64,000 nucleotides of DNA from Bacteroidales bacterium (GCA_020636845.1 JACJXD010000003.1:186001-250000), one strand, 5' to 3'. Counted from the stretch's first letter, positions 51,087 to 61,373 are shown. Translations and numbers: made by a program. The notes: generated by a model from the sequence alone, not told the origin.

Positions 51087-51512
51087 CTAATTATTTGAAA
51101 ATTCGAATGTTTCGAATTTATAATTACCTTTTACCAAAGCCTTATCGTTTACTACTGTCAAATCGTTACAAATTGACGAAATAAACTGCTTACCAGATAC
51201 AATATTATAATTATCGACATCCTCGTTACTGTCCTTAGCAAAAACTATTCCGCTCTTTTTTTCAACATAAAATAACTTGCTACTTAAATCGGAACTGTTT
51301 AATAACCTAATGTGCAACTGAACAATCCGTCGATTTTCGTTGTTCAACTTTTCCTTTAACTCAACCAATTCCACCAACTCATCGCAATTTTTAGTAACCG
51401 AATTATTTACTATTTCGCTAATTTTTTTATCCAATAAATCCAACTTTCCCAGGTTCTTCAAAAGAACGGCGTCTAACTCTTTTAAAAATGTATCGACAAA
51501 CTGATTGTTCAT
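51087..51512 (-). CDS. Small helical protein, unknown function
   Basis: The protein has 141 residues from ATG 51512, chosen because AAAAGG lies upstream; the reading to 51563 is less likely. It has no signal peptide. The first two thirds form long amphipathic, probably coiled-coil helices (LLDKKISEIV, LVELVELKEKLNNENRR) and the C-terminus is short and mixed. It is monocistronic with its own terminator and divergent from etfB. No family was recognised. Confidence 0.65.
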   Translation of the reverse strand: MNNQFVDTFLKELDAVLLKNLGKLDLLDKKISEIVNNSVTKNCDELVELVELKEKLNNENRRIVQLHIRLLNSSDLSSKLFYVEKKSGIVFAKDSNEDVDNYNIVSGKQFISSICNDLTVVNDKALVKGNYKFETFEFSNN

Positions 51513-51563
51513 AAAAATTTTCACCTTTTCATTAAAGTTATTCGTTAAACGCTTCAATGTCAA

Positions 51564-51910
51564 ATAAGTTATTGCTGTTTTGATTAAACAAAGCTAAATG
51601 TTGATGAATAATGTGAAAATTAACATATAATGATATATTATTCATTATCAAAATATTAAATAAATATTACCATTGTTTTTTTATAAAATATTTTAGATAC
51701 AGATACGCTATTTAACGAATTGGCTTAGATTTGTACGCTTGTTTAAACTATTATAAAGTATTGATTTCATTATAGAAGTTAATATTAAAGTTTTAAGAGT
51801 TGTTGTTGCATGGCAATGCAAAATGATGTTTTCGCCATTGATAAGTTTGTTTATTTTTGTAAAACTTTTAAAATAGAATAATTGTCAAACTAAACTAATA
51901 ACTATTTATA
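51564..51910. other. Gene-free divergent promoter region before etfB
   Basis: These 347 bp lie between a minus-strand gene and etfB. A TATTTTTG at 51852-51859 fits a plus-strand -7 box, about 50 bp before the etfB start, but no good -33 partner is seen. No further hairpin or gene was found. Confidence 0.4.
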
Positions 51911-52660
51911 ATGAAAATTCTAGTTTGTATCAGTAATGTTCCCGATACAACCACAAAGGTTAAATTCACGGATGGGGATACAAAGTTGGACACTGCCGGA
52001 ATTCAGTGGGTTATTAATCCATGGGACGAACTCTCGCTAACAAGAGCACTTGAAATAAAAGACGATGCTTCGAGCGGAGTAAAATCGGTTACTGTTGCAC
52101 ACGTTGGCCCGGTCACCGCAGAACCCACCATTCGTAAGGCATTGGCAATTGGCGCCGATAGCGCAATACGAGTTAATGCTGAACCCTCCGATGCTTACTT
52201 TGTTGCAGCCCAACTAGCAGAAGTTGTTAAACAAGAACAATTCGACATAATAATGTGCGGAATAGAATCGAGCGATTACAACGGTTCCATGGTTGGAAGC
52301 ATGTTGGCAGAAATGCTTAACATTCCATCTATTTCGGCTGTTTCGAACCTGAAAGTTGAAAACGAAAAACCAATTGTAACCCGCGAAATCGACGGAGGAA
52401 AAGAGGTTGTTTCGACCAGCACTCCGTTTGTTGCCATTGTTCAAAAAGGAATTGCTAAAGAGCCTAGAATTGCAGCAATGCGTGGAATTATGATGGCTCG
52501 TAGCAAACCCATTAAACTTTACGAACCTGTTGCCGTAGATGCGCTTACATCTTACAAAAAGTTCGAATTGCCAGAAGCCAGACCCGCTTGTAAGTTTGTT
52601 GATGCTGAAAATGCAAAAGACCTCATAGCCTTACTTCAATCGGAAACTAAGCTTATTTAA
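51911..52660 (+). CDS. etfB: Electron transfer flavoprotein beta subunit
   Basis: The 249-residue length is normal. The sequence starts MKILVCISNVPDTT and has NPWDELSLTRALEIK, the AMP-binding-type segment IMCGIESSDYNGSMVG, and PRIAAMRGIMMARSKPI near the C-terminus. With EtfA it carries electrons from acyl-CoA dehydrogenase. It is the first gene of the plus-strand unit etfB-etfA-FeS protein-CCG protein-acyl-CoA dehydrogenase. Confidence 0.95.
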   Translation: MKILVCISNVPDTTTKVKFTDGDTKLDTAGIQWVINPWDELSLTRALEIKDDASSGVKSVTVAHVGPVTAEPTIRKALAIGADSAIRVNAEPSDAYFVAAQLAEVVKQEQFDIIMCGIESSDYNGSMVGSMLAEMLNIPSISAVSNLKVENEKPIVTREIDGGKEVVSTSTPFVAIVQKGIAKEPRIAAMRGIMMARSKPIKLYEPVAVDALTSYKKFELPEARPACKFVDAENAKDLIALLQSETKLI

Positions 52661-52684
52661 GTTTAACAACTAAACACAAGAAAA

Positions 52685-53650
52685 ATGTCAGTACTAGTAT
52701 ATACCGAAAATTGGGACGGAAAATTTAAAAAAGTTTCCTTCGAGTTGATTTCGTACGCCAGCAAGGTTGCAGAAATGCTTAATACAGATGTTGCTGCTTT
52801 GTCCATAGGTAACGTGGCTAACGACGAATTGCAAAAACTTGGCGGATACGGCGCAAGTAAAATCCTATCCGTTGAAAACGATAATGCCAAAGTATTCGAT
52901 GCACAAAATTATACCGGCATAATTGCACAGGTTGCCGAAAAAATTGGCGCAAAGGTTATAATTATTGCAAATAATAATACCGGAAAGGCAGTTGCCCCGC
53001 GTTTGTCGGTTAAACTAAAAGCCGCACTAGGCGCAAGCGTTAGCAAGTTACCCTTAAGCGTTTCTCCTTTCACCATTTATAAACGCTCGTTTTCGGGAAG
53101 CGCTTTTTCCGATGTTGAACTAAAAACCGACATTAAGATTATTACGCTAGCCCAAAACTCTTTTGAACTTATCGAAACAGCAAATAATGCCACTATCGAA
53201 AAAGTTGACATCAACGTTGATGCTCCTAAAACAGAGGTAATCGATGTTCAAAAGCAAACAGGAAAATTACTATTAACCGACGCCGAAATTGTTGTTTCGG
53301 GAGGTAGAGGAATGAAATCGCCAGACAACTGGGGCCCGCTCGTAGAACTTGCCGAAGTACTTGGCGGTGCAACAGCATGTTCGCGCCCTGTTTCCGACGA
53401 AGGGTGGCGTTCTCATGAAGAACACACCGGACAAACCGGGAAAATTATAGCACCAAACCTATACATTGCCGTTGGTATTTCCGGAGCAACCCAACACATT
53501 GCAGGCGTAAGCGGGTCCAAGTATATTGTGGCCATTAATAACGACAAGTCTGCGCCAATATTCGAAGTTGCCCAGTATGGCATTGTAGGCGATGCTCAAA
53601 AGATTCTTCCACAACTTGTAGAGGCTGCTAAGCAAGTAAAGGGAAAGTAA
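52685..53650 (+). CDS. etfA: Electron transfer flavoprotein alpha subunit
   Basis: The 321-residue length is normal. The C-terminal FAD-binding domain shows VVSGGRGMKSPDNWG, LGGATACSRPVSDEGW, GQTGKIIAPNLYIAVGISGATQH and the last VAINNDKSAPIFEVA. The N-terminal part is the alpha/beta nucleotide-binding fold. It lies 24 bp after etfB. The pair takes electrons from acyl-CoA dehydrogenase (gene at 55976) and probably gives them to the membrane Fe-S protein behind it. Confidence 0.96.
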   Translation: MSVLVYTENWDGKFKKVSFELISYASKVAEMLNTDVAALSIGNVANDELQKLGGYGASKILSVENDNAKVFDAQNYTGIIAQVAEKIGAKVIIIANNNTGKAVAPRLSVKLKAALGASVSKLPLSVSPFTIYKRSFSGSAFSDVELKTDIKIITLAQNSFELIETANNATIEKVDINVDAPKTEVIDVQKQTGKLLLTDAEIVVSGGRGMKSPDNWGPLVELAEVLGGATACSRPVSDEGWRSHEEHTGQTGKIIAPNLYIAVGISGATQHIAGVSGSKYIVAINNDKSAPIFEVAQYGIVGDAQKILPQLVEAAKQVKGK

Positions 53651-53679
53651 AACTCGAATTGCATTCGAAATACAGAAAA

Positions 53680-53720
53680 AAAGACCTTCCATTGTCCGGC
53701 ACGACCATGGAAGTGTCTTT
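53680..53720 (+). terminator. Imperfect hairpin between etfA and the Fe-S gene
   Basis: Outer arms AAAGAC / GTCTTT and inner arms TTCCAT / ATGGAA pair around a short loop. With the following T-rich sequence it may be a partial terminator that sets the ratio of EtfAB to the membrane subunits. Confidence 0.55.
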
Positions 53721-53781
53721 TAAAATAGAAAGTAAAAACTCCTTTGCAGGATTATTACTTACAAACCAAAACTAAAACAAC

Positions 53782-55101
53782 ATGACCAAACAAATTGTTT
53801 TTGCTATTACCCTATTTTTAACCCTTGGAATTTTTGGGTTTACAATAGCAAGAATTATTCGCTTCTTTTCGCTTACTAGAAAAGGCTTTCCAGTAAAACA
53901 TCTGGGCAAGCGATTTATGATTATGCTGAAAATTGCCTTCGGGCAAACAAAAATTTTCCGTCGTCCTGTTATTGGATTTTTCCATGCCATGGTATTTTGG
54001 GGCTTCTGCATCATCCTATTTGGAAGTATCGAAATGGTTATCGACGGATTATTCAACATGGAAAAATCGCTCAGTTTTCTAGGTGGGTTCTACAAATTTC
54101 TCATGGCTTTTGGCGACATTTTCGCATTGCTGGTTGCCATATCGATAGTTATATTTCTAATACGCAGAATATTCCTACACATTAAGCGCTTCGAAGGAAT
54201 TGAAATGAAGGAAATTTCGCATATCGATGCCAATGCTGCATTAACCATGATTCTTATTCTGATGCTATCGTTAATGGGAATGAATGCTGCATACGTTAGG
54301 CATGCCTTTTTAACAGGAACTGTAACACAGGCAACTTATCCTATAAGTGAACATCTTACCGGATTATTCGCAGGAATGTCTGCAGATAAAGCATTTACCA
54401 TGTATCAAATATTTTGGTGGATACACATTGTAATGATATTTATTTTTGCGAATATTCTCCCCTACTCCAAGCATTTTCACGTATTCATGTCCATTCCTAA
54501 CGTTTTCCTGTCTAGGTTGGAACCGCTGGGGAAATTAACCAACATGGACAACGTTACCAAGGAAGTAAAACTAATGATGGACCCAAATGCTGCCTTTGAG
54601 GCTCCTGCAACCGACGCTCCTATTGAACGCTTTGGAGTTAAGGATGCCGAAGATGCAACATGGAAAAACTACTTCGACTCGCTATCATGTACCGAATGCG
54701 GACGATGCACTTCGGTATGTCCTGCCAACATTACTGGGAAAAGATTATCGCCACGAAAGGTGATGATGGATCTTCGTGCAAGAATGAAGGAAAAAGGGCC
54801 TAAAATGCTGAAAAATGGCAGAGACTTCGATGATGGAAAATCGTTGGTTCGTGACTATATTACCGAAGAGGAATTGTGGGCTTGTACAACCTGTAATGCT
54901 TGTGCAAAAGAGTGCCCTATCGATATAAATCACCCATCGCTTATTGTGGACATGCGCCGTTACCTGGTAATGGAAGAAGGTTCCGCTCCAGGCGAAATAA
55001 AGGCTATGTTCAACAATATTGAAAATAATGGAGCACCATGGCAATACTCGCCGGAGGATAGGCTCTTATGGGCAAAGGATTTAGAAATTAATGTGCAATA
55101 A
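53782..55101 (+). CDS. Membrane-bound (Fe-S)-binding protein, HdrE/HdrC-like fusion
   Basis: The protein has 439 residues. About six transmembrane helices come first (roughly residues 5-240, NarI/HdrE-like with several His that could bind heme). A cytoplasmic domain with two [4Fe-4S] motifs follows (CTECGRCTSVC and CTTCNACAKEC). This arrangement is that of proteins that connect EtfAB to the menaquinone pool. It is followed by a separate CCG-domain protein, so the HdrD-like function is split over two genes. No heme ligand can be fixed from sequence alone. Confidence 0.88.
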   Translation: MTKQIVFAITLFLTLGIFGFTIARIIRFFSLTRKGFPVKHLGKRFMIMLKIAFGQTKIFRRPVIGFFHAMVFWGFCIILFGSIEMVIDGLFNMEKSLSFLGGFYKFLMAFGDIFALLVAISIVIFLIRRIFLHIKRFEGIEMKEISHIDANAALTMILILMLSLMGMNAAYVRHAFLTGTVTQATYPISEHLTGLFAGMSADKAFTMYQIFWWIHIVMIFIFANILPYSKHFHVFMSIPNVFLSRLEPLGKLTNMDNVTKEVKLMMDPNAAFEAPATDAPIERFGVKDAEDATWKNYFDSLSCTECGRCTSVCPANITGKRLSPRKVMMDLRARMKEKGPKMLKNGRDFDDGKSLVRDYITEEELWACTTCNACAKECPIDINHPSLIVDMRRYLVMEEGSAPGEIKAMFNNIENNGAPWQYSPEDRLLWAKDLEINVQ

Positions 55102-55154
55102 ATGTTCGATTGCTCAGCAATTAACGTTTCACAATTAACGAACACTAAACAAAT

Positions 55155-55949
55155 ATGGAAACACGCAAAATAGAAGTCCCTGTAATGGCCGATTTATTTG
55201 CCCGAGGCGAAAAACCCGAGTACTTATTCTGGGTTGGCTGTGCAGGTGCTTACGACGACAGGTACAAAAAAGTAACGCGTGCCTTTGCAAAAATACTTAG
55301 TTACCTTAACGTTAGCTACGCCGTTCTTGGAAAAGAAGAAACCTGTACCGGCGATCCGGCTCGCAGAGCAGGCAACGAAATGCTTTTTCAAATGCAGGCA
55401 TTGCAAAACATCGAACTTTTTAAAGGCTACGAAATTAAAAAGGTAATAACCATTTGCCCTCACTGCTACAACACGTTTAAAAACGAGTATCCTGACTTAG
55501 GTGCCGAATTTGAAGTAATTAGCTACGTTCAACTTCTCGACAAATTTATTCAAGAAGGAAAGTTGAAAGTAACCACCGAAAAATTCAAGAATACACGAAT
55601 TACCTATCACGACCCTTGCTATTTAGGCAGAGCAAACGATATTTACGACGAACCCCGAAGGGTAATAAAATCCATTGCCGGTGACATTGCCGAAATGGAC
55701 CGTCATAAAAGTTTCGCCCTTTGTTGCGGTGCCGGTGGCGCGCAAATGTTTAAGGAAGCCGAAAAGGGAAACAAGGAAGTATTCCTCGAAAGAATGGAAG
55801 ATGTTTTAAAAGTTGATCCCGATATTGTTGCAACAGCCTGTCCTTTCTGCATGACAATGATGACCGATGGCATCAAGTATAAAAATCAGGAAGAAAGAAT
55901 GAAAAATTTCGACATAGCCGAATTAATTGCCATGTCGCTCGGACTATAA
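55155..55949 (+). CDS. CCG-domain (Fe-S)-binding protein, HdrB/HdrD-like
   Basis: The protein has 264 residues. The two cysteine-rich domains show WVGCAGAYD, CPHCYNTF, DPCYLGR, CCGAGGAQM and ATACPFCMTM, the CCG-type pattern that binds an unusual [4Fe-4S] cluster in heterodisulfide reductases. Together with the membrane protein before it, it makes up an electron-transfer unit, most likely for EtfAB-to-menaquinone transfer. It lies 53 bp after that gene. Confidence 0.92.
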   Translation: METRKIEVPVMADLFARGEKPEYLFWVGCAGAYDDRYKKVTRAFAKILSYLNVSYAVLGKEETCTGDPARRAGNEMLFQMQALQNIELFKGYEIKKVITICPHCYNTFKNEYPDLGAEFEVISYVQLLDKFIQEGKLKVTTEKFKNTRITYHDPCYLGRANDIYDEPRRVIKSIAGDIAEMDRHKSFALCCGAGGAQMFKEAEKGNKEVFLERMEDVLKVDPDIVATACPFCMTMMTDGIKYKNQEERMKNFDIAELIAMSLGL

Positions 55950-55975
55950 ATAAATCAAAATAATTGATCGGACTA

Positions 55976-57754
55976 ATGGAAAATAATGTAAACCTTAAAA
56001 GTGGCGAATTCCTTGTAAAGGATGTAGATGCTAACAGCATTTTTATTCCTGAGGAATTTAACGAAGAGCAAAAGATGATTGCTCAAACGTGCAGAGATTT
56101 TCTTGAAACAGAAATCTTTCCTAAACTAGACGACATAGACAAAGGCGATAGAGTCTTAATGAAAGGCATTCTTCACAAAGCAGGAGAATTAGGAATGTTG
56201 GGAATTGCTGTACCGGAACAATACAACGGATTTGGTCAGGATTTCATTACCCAAATGCTCGTTGCCGAAACCACAGGTGCCGGTTACTCGTTTTCGGTTG
56301 CTTACATGTGCCACTGCGGTATTGGAACTATGCCTATTATGTATTACGGAAACGAAGAACAACGCCAGAAATACGTTTCGCGCTTGGCAACCGGCGAACT
56401 AATTGGTTCGTACTGCTTAACCGAACCGGGTGCCGGTAGCGATGCCAACTCCGGAAAAACCAACGCAAAACTTAGCGAAGACGGAAAGCACTACATCCTG
56501 AACGGACAAAAAATGTGGATTACCAACGGTGGTTTTGCCGATACTCAAGTTGTTTTTGCAAAGGTTGACAATGACCGCATTTTAAGCGCTTTCATTGTAG
56601 AAAGTAACTGGCCGGGAGTGGTAATTGGCCCCGACGAACATAAAATGGGTATTAAGGGATCTTCAACCGTTCAAATTTACTACAACGACGTAAAAGTTCC
56701 TGTTGAAAATATGATAGGCAAGCGTGGCGAAGGTTTCCGTATTGCCTTAAGCATACTACACATGGGCCGTATGAAACTTGGGGCAAATGTTATTGGCGCC
56801 GCCAAGCAAACCATAACCGACTCCGTTAAGTACGCTAACGAACGTAAACAGTTCAACACGCACATTGCAAACTTCGGATCGATCAAGCACAAGTTAGCAC
56901 AAATGGCCATCAGAACTTATGCTCACGAGTCGGCAATATACCGCGTAAGTAAAAACGTTGACAACCTGTTGGAACAGTACAAGGCTGAAGGATGCGATTA
57001 TGGACACGCTACAATCGATGCTATTAGCCATTATGCTGTTGAAGATGCCATACTTAAAGTTAACGGTTCCGAAATGTTGGATTACATTGTTGACGAAGGC
57101 GTACAAGTTCACGGAGGTATGGGATATTCTGCCGAAATGAATGTTGAACGCGGATACCGCGACTCCCGTATCAACCGCATTTTTGAAGGAACTAACGAAA
57201 TTAACCGTTTACTTGTTGTTGAAAGCGCTACCAAACGCGCAATGAAGGGCGAATACGACCTATTTGGCCCTGCAGAAGAACTTTACAACAGCATGGAATC
57301 GATTAGCGACAATACTAAAGCAGGAGAAAGTTACTTCGAGGAAAAACTTCGCTATATAAAGAATTTCAAAAAGGCAATCATCCTTACCATTTATAGCACC
57401 AATAAAGCACTTGGTAAGAACCTTATGAGCGAACAAGAGGTTGTGAACAACATCTCGGATATGATTATGGATTTGTACATCGGAGAATCGCTAACGTTAA
57501 GGGTTAAAAAGTTAGAAGGATTAAAAGGTGAAAATCCTATTTTAAAGGACATCATCGACGTATTCCTTTACGATGCTGCCAACAACATTCGTAAACATGC
57601 AAAAGATGCTATTTACTCGAGCATTGAAGGCGAAAGCGCTGAAAAGTTAAACAAGGCTATCATGATTCTTACCCATGTTAAAGGGGTTAATACAAAAGAT
57701 GCCCGCAGAAGAATTGCCGATAAGATGATTGAAAATAACGAGTATAAATTTTAA
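55976..57754 (+). CDS. Acyl-CoA dehydrogenase
   Basis: The protein has 592 residues from ATG 55976 (MENN), as the upstream start at 55964 is not needed. FAD and substrate motifs are CLTEPGAGSDA, WITNGGFAD, QVHGGMGYSAE and RIFEGTNEINR, where the Glu of FEGTNEI is the usual catalytic base of short- and medium-chain enzymes. The C-terminal extension of about 190 residues (from the end of the catalytic fold) is typical of VLCAD-like Bacteroidota enzymes. It is the last gene of the etf unit and would feed electrons to EtfAB. Confidence 0.95.
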   Translation: MENNVNLKSGEFLVKDVDANSIFIPEEFNEEQKMIAQTCRDFLETEIFPKLDDIDKGDRVLMKGILHKAGELGMLGIAVPEQYNGFGQDFITQMLVAETTGAGYSFSVAYMCHCGIGTMPIMYYGNEEQRQKYVSRLATGELIGSYCLTEPGAGSDANSGKTNAKLSEDGKHYILNGQKMWITNGGFADTQVVFAKVDNDRILSAFIVESNWPGVVIGPDEHKMGIKGSSTVQIYYNDVKVPVENMIGKRGEGFRIALSILHMGRMKLGANVIGAAKQTITDSVKYANERKQFNTHIANFGSIKHKLAQMAIRTYAHESAIYRVSKNVDNLLEQYKAEGCDYGHATIDAISHYAVEDAILKVNGSEMLDYIVDEGVQVHGGMGYSAEMNVERGYRDSRINRIFEGTNEINRLLVVESATKRAMKGEYDLFGPAEELYNSMESISDNTKAGESYFEEKLRYIKNFKKAIILTIYSTNKALGKNLMSEQEVVNNISDMIMDLYIGESLTLRVKKLEGLKGENPILKDIIDVFLYDAANNIRKHAKDAIYSSIEGESAEKLNKAIMILTHVKGVNTKDARRRIADKMIENNEYKF

Positions 57755-57806
57755 AAATATCTTACCGTTCTAAATAAGAATTCTGTTAAGATAAGCAATA
57801 TCAAGG

Positions 57807-57834
57807 AAGACACGGTTCGCGCCGTGTCTTTTTT
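57807..57834 (+). terminator. Terminator of the etf-acyl-CoA dehydrogenase operon
   Basis: Perfect 9-bp stem AAGACACGG / CCGTGTCTT with loop TTCGCG and T-run. Confidence 0.9.
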
Positions 57835-57915
57835 GATATAATAAAGAACATCGACAGGCAAAAAACTTTATTTTTACATTCAACAAAACAAACAAATCAC
57901 AAAAATCTTCAACCA

Positions 57916-59340
57916 ATGATTACTTTTATTGCTTCTATCGTCGCTTTAATACTAGGTTACATTATCTATGGAAAATTTGTTGAACGAATTTTTGGGGCAG
58001 ATAAAAACAAAAAAACGCCAGCTTATACCCAAAACGATGGTGTCGATTATGTTCCTCTTCCATGGGGAAAAGTCTTCCTTATTCAATTTCTTAACATTGC
58101 AGGGTTAGGCCCTATTTTCGGTGCAATATTAGGTGCAACCTATGGTCCTATTGCCTTTCTTTGGATTGTCTTCGGCTGTATTTTTGGAGGTGCGGTTCAT
58201 GACTATTTCTCAGGTATGCTTTCGGTTCGAAATAATGGAGCAAGTATTCCTGAAGTCGTTGGCAAATATTTGGGGACTGGGTTTAAACAGTTCATGCGAG
58301 CATTTACAGTTTTACTAATGATTTTGGTAGGTGCCGTTTTTGTTGTTGGCCCTGCAGGAATTTTGGAGAGCTTAACCCCTGAATCGCTCACAAAAACATT
58401 TTGGGTTTATGTTGTTCTTTTATACTACATTTTGGCAACGCTTCTACCTATCGATAAGTTAATAGGAAGAATTTACCCGCTATTTGGAGCAGCCTTGCTT
58501 TTTATGGCTATAGGAATAGGCGCTGCACTAATTTTTGGCAATTATAATTTGGTTGAATTAGGCCAAAGCACCTTCCATAACATGAAAGCCAACTCATCAA
58601 GTTTTCCAGCGTTTCCCTTGCTTTTTGTAACCATTGCCTGTGGGGCAATTTCCGGATTCCATTCCACGCAAAGTCCACTAATGGCTCGTTGTTTAGAGAA
58701 CGAAAAGCTTGGAAGAAGAGTTTTTTACGGCGCTATGATTACCGAAGGTATTGTTGCCTTAATTTGGGCTGCTGCGGCTATGAACTTTTTTGGAGGCGTT
58801 CCTCAACTTAACGCTGCGCTGGCCGAGCACCACAACGATGCCGCATGGGTAGTAAAAATTATATCCGATACTACGCTGGGTAAACTCGGCGGTATTTTAG
58901 CCATACTTGGCGTTGTTGCCGCTCCTATAACTTCGGGCGATACCGCATTCCGTTCGGCTCGACTTATTGTTGCAGATTTCCTTAAATTTAAACAGAAAAA
59001 AATAGTTAACCGTCTGCTTATAAGCGTTCCGCTCTTTGCCATTGGCTATGCGTTAACGCAGTTTAATTTTGCCATTATTTGGCGATACATGGCATGGAGT
59101 AATCAAACCTTAGCAACCATTGTGCTGTGGGCAATTACCGTTTACCTTGCAAAGGAAAAGAAACCTTACTGGATTACGCTTATTCCTGCAATTTTTATGA
59201 CGGCAGTTGTTTCCACTTACATACTCATAGCCCCCGAAGGGTTCAGACTTCCGCATACTATTAGCTACGTTATTGGCGGTGTATCGGTAATTGCAAGTAT
59301 TGTAGGATTTAGCTTCTTTCTTAAAAAAGAAAAAATATAA
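57916..59340 (+). CDS. cstA: Carbon starvation protein A (CstA-family peptide/pyruvate transporter)
   Basis: The protein has 474 residues with about twelve transmembrane helices. Family marks are VDYVPLPWGKVFLIQFLNIAG (first half), GAVHDYFSGMLSVRNNG, SGFHSTQSPLMARCLENE and the RSARLIVADF segment. It is the shorter form common in Bacteroidota, against about 700 residues in E. coli CstA. It imports peptides or pyruvate when nutrients run low, which fits the DPP11 and etf-linked catabolism nearby. It is monocistronic. Confidence 0.93.
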   Translation: MITFIASIVALILGYIIYGKFVERIFGADKNKKTPAYTQNDGVDYVPLPWGKVFLIQFLNIAGLGPIFGAILGATYGPIAFLWIVFGCIFGGAVHDYFSGMLSVRNNGASIPEVVGKYLGTGFKQFMRAFTVLLMILVGAVFVVGPAGILESLTPESLTKTFWVYVVLLYYILATLLPIDKLIGRIYPLFGAALLFMAIGIGAALIFGNYNLVELGQSTFHNMKANSSSFPAFPLLFVTIACGAISGFHSTQSPLMARCLENEKLGRRVFYGAMITEGIVALIWAAAAMNFFGGVPQLNAALAEHHNDAAWVVKIISDTTLGKLGGILAILGVVAAPITSGDTAFRSARLIVADFLKFKQKKIVNRLLISVPLFAIGYALTQFNFAIIWRYMAWSNQTLATIVLWAITVYLAKEKKPYWITLIPAIFMTAVVSTYILIAPEGFRLPHTISYVIGGVSVIASIVGFSFFLKKEKI

Positions 59341-59471
59341 ATTTTATTTCATCTTGAATGAAGCAAAAGAACCGGAAGATAGCATGTGATATAAGATAGC
59401 CGAACACTTAATTTTAATTGAAATTATGCAGATTTAGGTTCTTTTATCCTCTTAAGATGACAAGAAAATAA

Positions 59472-59491
59472 AAGCCCTCAGTAGAGGGCTT
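59472..59491 (+). terminator. Terminator behind cstA
   Basis: Perfect 8-bp stem AAGCCCTC / GAGGGCTT, loop AGTA, followed by TCTTTTG, 131 bp after the cstA stop. Confidence 0.75.
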
Positions 59492-59511
59492 CTTTTGTTG
59501 GTATTCTTGTT

Positions 59512-60019
59512 GACGCGGACTTGCAGTCCGTGTCATATTCCAAAACCAACTTTTAACAAAAAAACATTTGCTATATACTTTAACTTCACACATCTACTCT
59601 CTCTTATACTCTAAACCGGCACACGAACAGCGTCCGCGCGAGCGGGTTAGTTTTACCCTGTAGTACACATTACAAACACCTACTAATAAGACAGTTATAA
59701 ACTGTACCGAACGAGGGAAATTTCAATGGCAGGCTCTCCAATCTCTATCAGAAAATTTCAATTCTTCTCTCAGTTGCCCCGGGTTTTAACCCGAGGGTAA
59801 AAACCCTTTCCTTTTTCCATTGGGCTTTAGCCCAAATACCTTTACCTGCACTTCCTTCATCTGTTGGGCTAAAGCCCATTTTTTGTTTGTTTCCTTCATA
59901 TCCACTAGCTGAAGCTAGTGGCAACTAATAAATTTCTTTGACACAATTCTTCATTTTTTCTTGTTACCTCGGGCTTTAGCCCGAGGGTAAAAGCCTTTGC
60001 CCCTATTGGCTTTAGCCCA
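59512..60019. repeat. Cluster of REP-like palindromes
   Basis: This gene-free stretch holds at least seven hairpins: GCGGACT-TGC-AGTCCG (59512-59534), ACAGTT-ATA-AACTGT (59691-59705), CGGGTTTTAACCCG (59780-59793), TTGGGCTTTAGCCCAA (59820-59835), TGGGCTAAAGCCCA (59865-59878), CCACTAGCT-GA-AGCTAGTGG (59902-59921) and CTCGGGCTTTAGCCCGAG (59968-59985), with a partial one at 60006-60019. The GGGCTWWAGCCC core is repeated. Such elements are known as REP/RAYT-associated palindromes in Bacteroidota. No transposase is in the window. Confidence 0.7.
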
Positions 60020-60030
60020 ACACATTCCAC

Positions 60031-60693
60031 TTACTCCGCTGCAATAAAAGCCCAGTGAATGGATGGAACCCTATTATCCTGTACTAGCAGAACTCTTTCG
60101 CCAAGTTTTGAACCATTTATAATTGCCCGTTTGTATATCTTGTCGTTCACACGATAGTAAACGGTATCGTTTTTCACCAGCAGTATTTCGCTGTCGCCCT
60201 GCGGTTGACCTTCTTCTGCTGCCTGCCATTCGATGTAGTTGTCCGTATCAATGTTGTACAGGTACAGGATGCCTGTTGGGTATATTCCTAAAGTAGTAAA
60301 GCGAAAATCTGCTGGCGAGGTGTACTCGGTATATTCCTGGTTACGGAATTGCTTCCCGGGAACTTCCTTACCTATAACGCTCTCCCCATTAATCCCAAGT
60401 CGGCCTATATAAATCTGATTGCCAGTAATCCAGCTGTTGAACGCCCTAATAGCCCGATATGAACCTTTTAACAACTTACTATTCCATTGTTTTGATGCCT
60501 TATTATAGATTAAAAATTGGCAATATCTTTCACTATTTATTTTTTTAGGTCTTCTGGGTATTATCCGCATATTATTGTTTGAAACTGTTAATGCAATAAA
60601 CTTATTATTTGATTCTATTCAATTGTTGAATCTAATTTCAAAAATTTCATCAGATAAAGGTAAATAAAATCTTGCATTTGTAAAATTTATCAT
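60031..60693 (-). pseudogene. C-terminal remnant of a propeller-type protein gene, interrupted by TGA
   Basis: The open part (60031-60570, ATG 60570) encodes 179 residues with strand-turn-strand repeats, for example WITGNQIYIGRLG and TGILYLYNID. The same frame continues upstream through a TGA at 60619-60621 into YLPLSDEIFEIRFNN and MINFTNARF (ATG 60693), which reads like a Bacteroidota six-bladed propeller protein. The gene therefore seems to have lost its 5' end and gained a stop. I see no function left; whether the 179-residue part is expressed is unknown. Confidence 0.6.
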
Positions 60694-61373
60694 ATATGAA
60701 GTATCGTTATTAAATAGTTTTCTTACTAAACATTAATCGTTCAGTATTAGGTTCCCCAACCCCCGTATAAATCATCACAACCCAAACCATTATAGCCGTC
60801 ACTGATGTAATTATTTAAATATCACAGGCTAAGGGTATTGTTTTTTGAGATGAATAAAATTTTCGTTCAATGAACCAAGTTGAATCTTTACTAAAAAATA
60901 AACTTCATTTTAGCCTGCGAAGGATACAACAAGTACTTTTATTTTCACCCAATTAACGGTATGGAAATTATTCTCCCAAAAGATTATATCCTCTTTATTT
61001 TATAGGGTTCCAATGAAGTTGACTTCCCTGATAGATCAATAGTATCCTTTTTTCATTGCTAATAATCCTACTTGTGTAAATAAAGTTTAAAAAGCGGTGT
61101 TTTTATCCTGATAAAGCCGGAATATTTTATTACTCGTTGTTTTTATAGTCATAAGGCTGAAAATGCGCAAAGTTATCAATGGGCCCTCGTATCCGCTAAT
61201 GAGTTTATAAAGGCAAGATCAACATTGTAGGCATACGTCTATTTGCTTTCATCCATGTAAAGATTACCTTTAAGGCATCAACGAAATAAGTTCTAACTCC
61301 TGATTGTTATTAAATGGTAAGATTATCCATGTTCCAAAATACTAAACAGTTGTTTACAAGTTTCAATAAGGTT

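Noticed and set aside
59512..60019. CRISPR array
   Set aside because: The repeats are palindromes of different sequence and uneven spacing without unique spacers of constant length.
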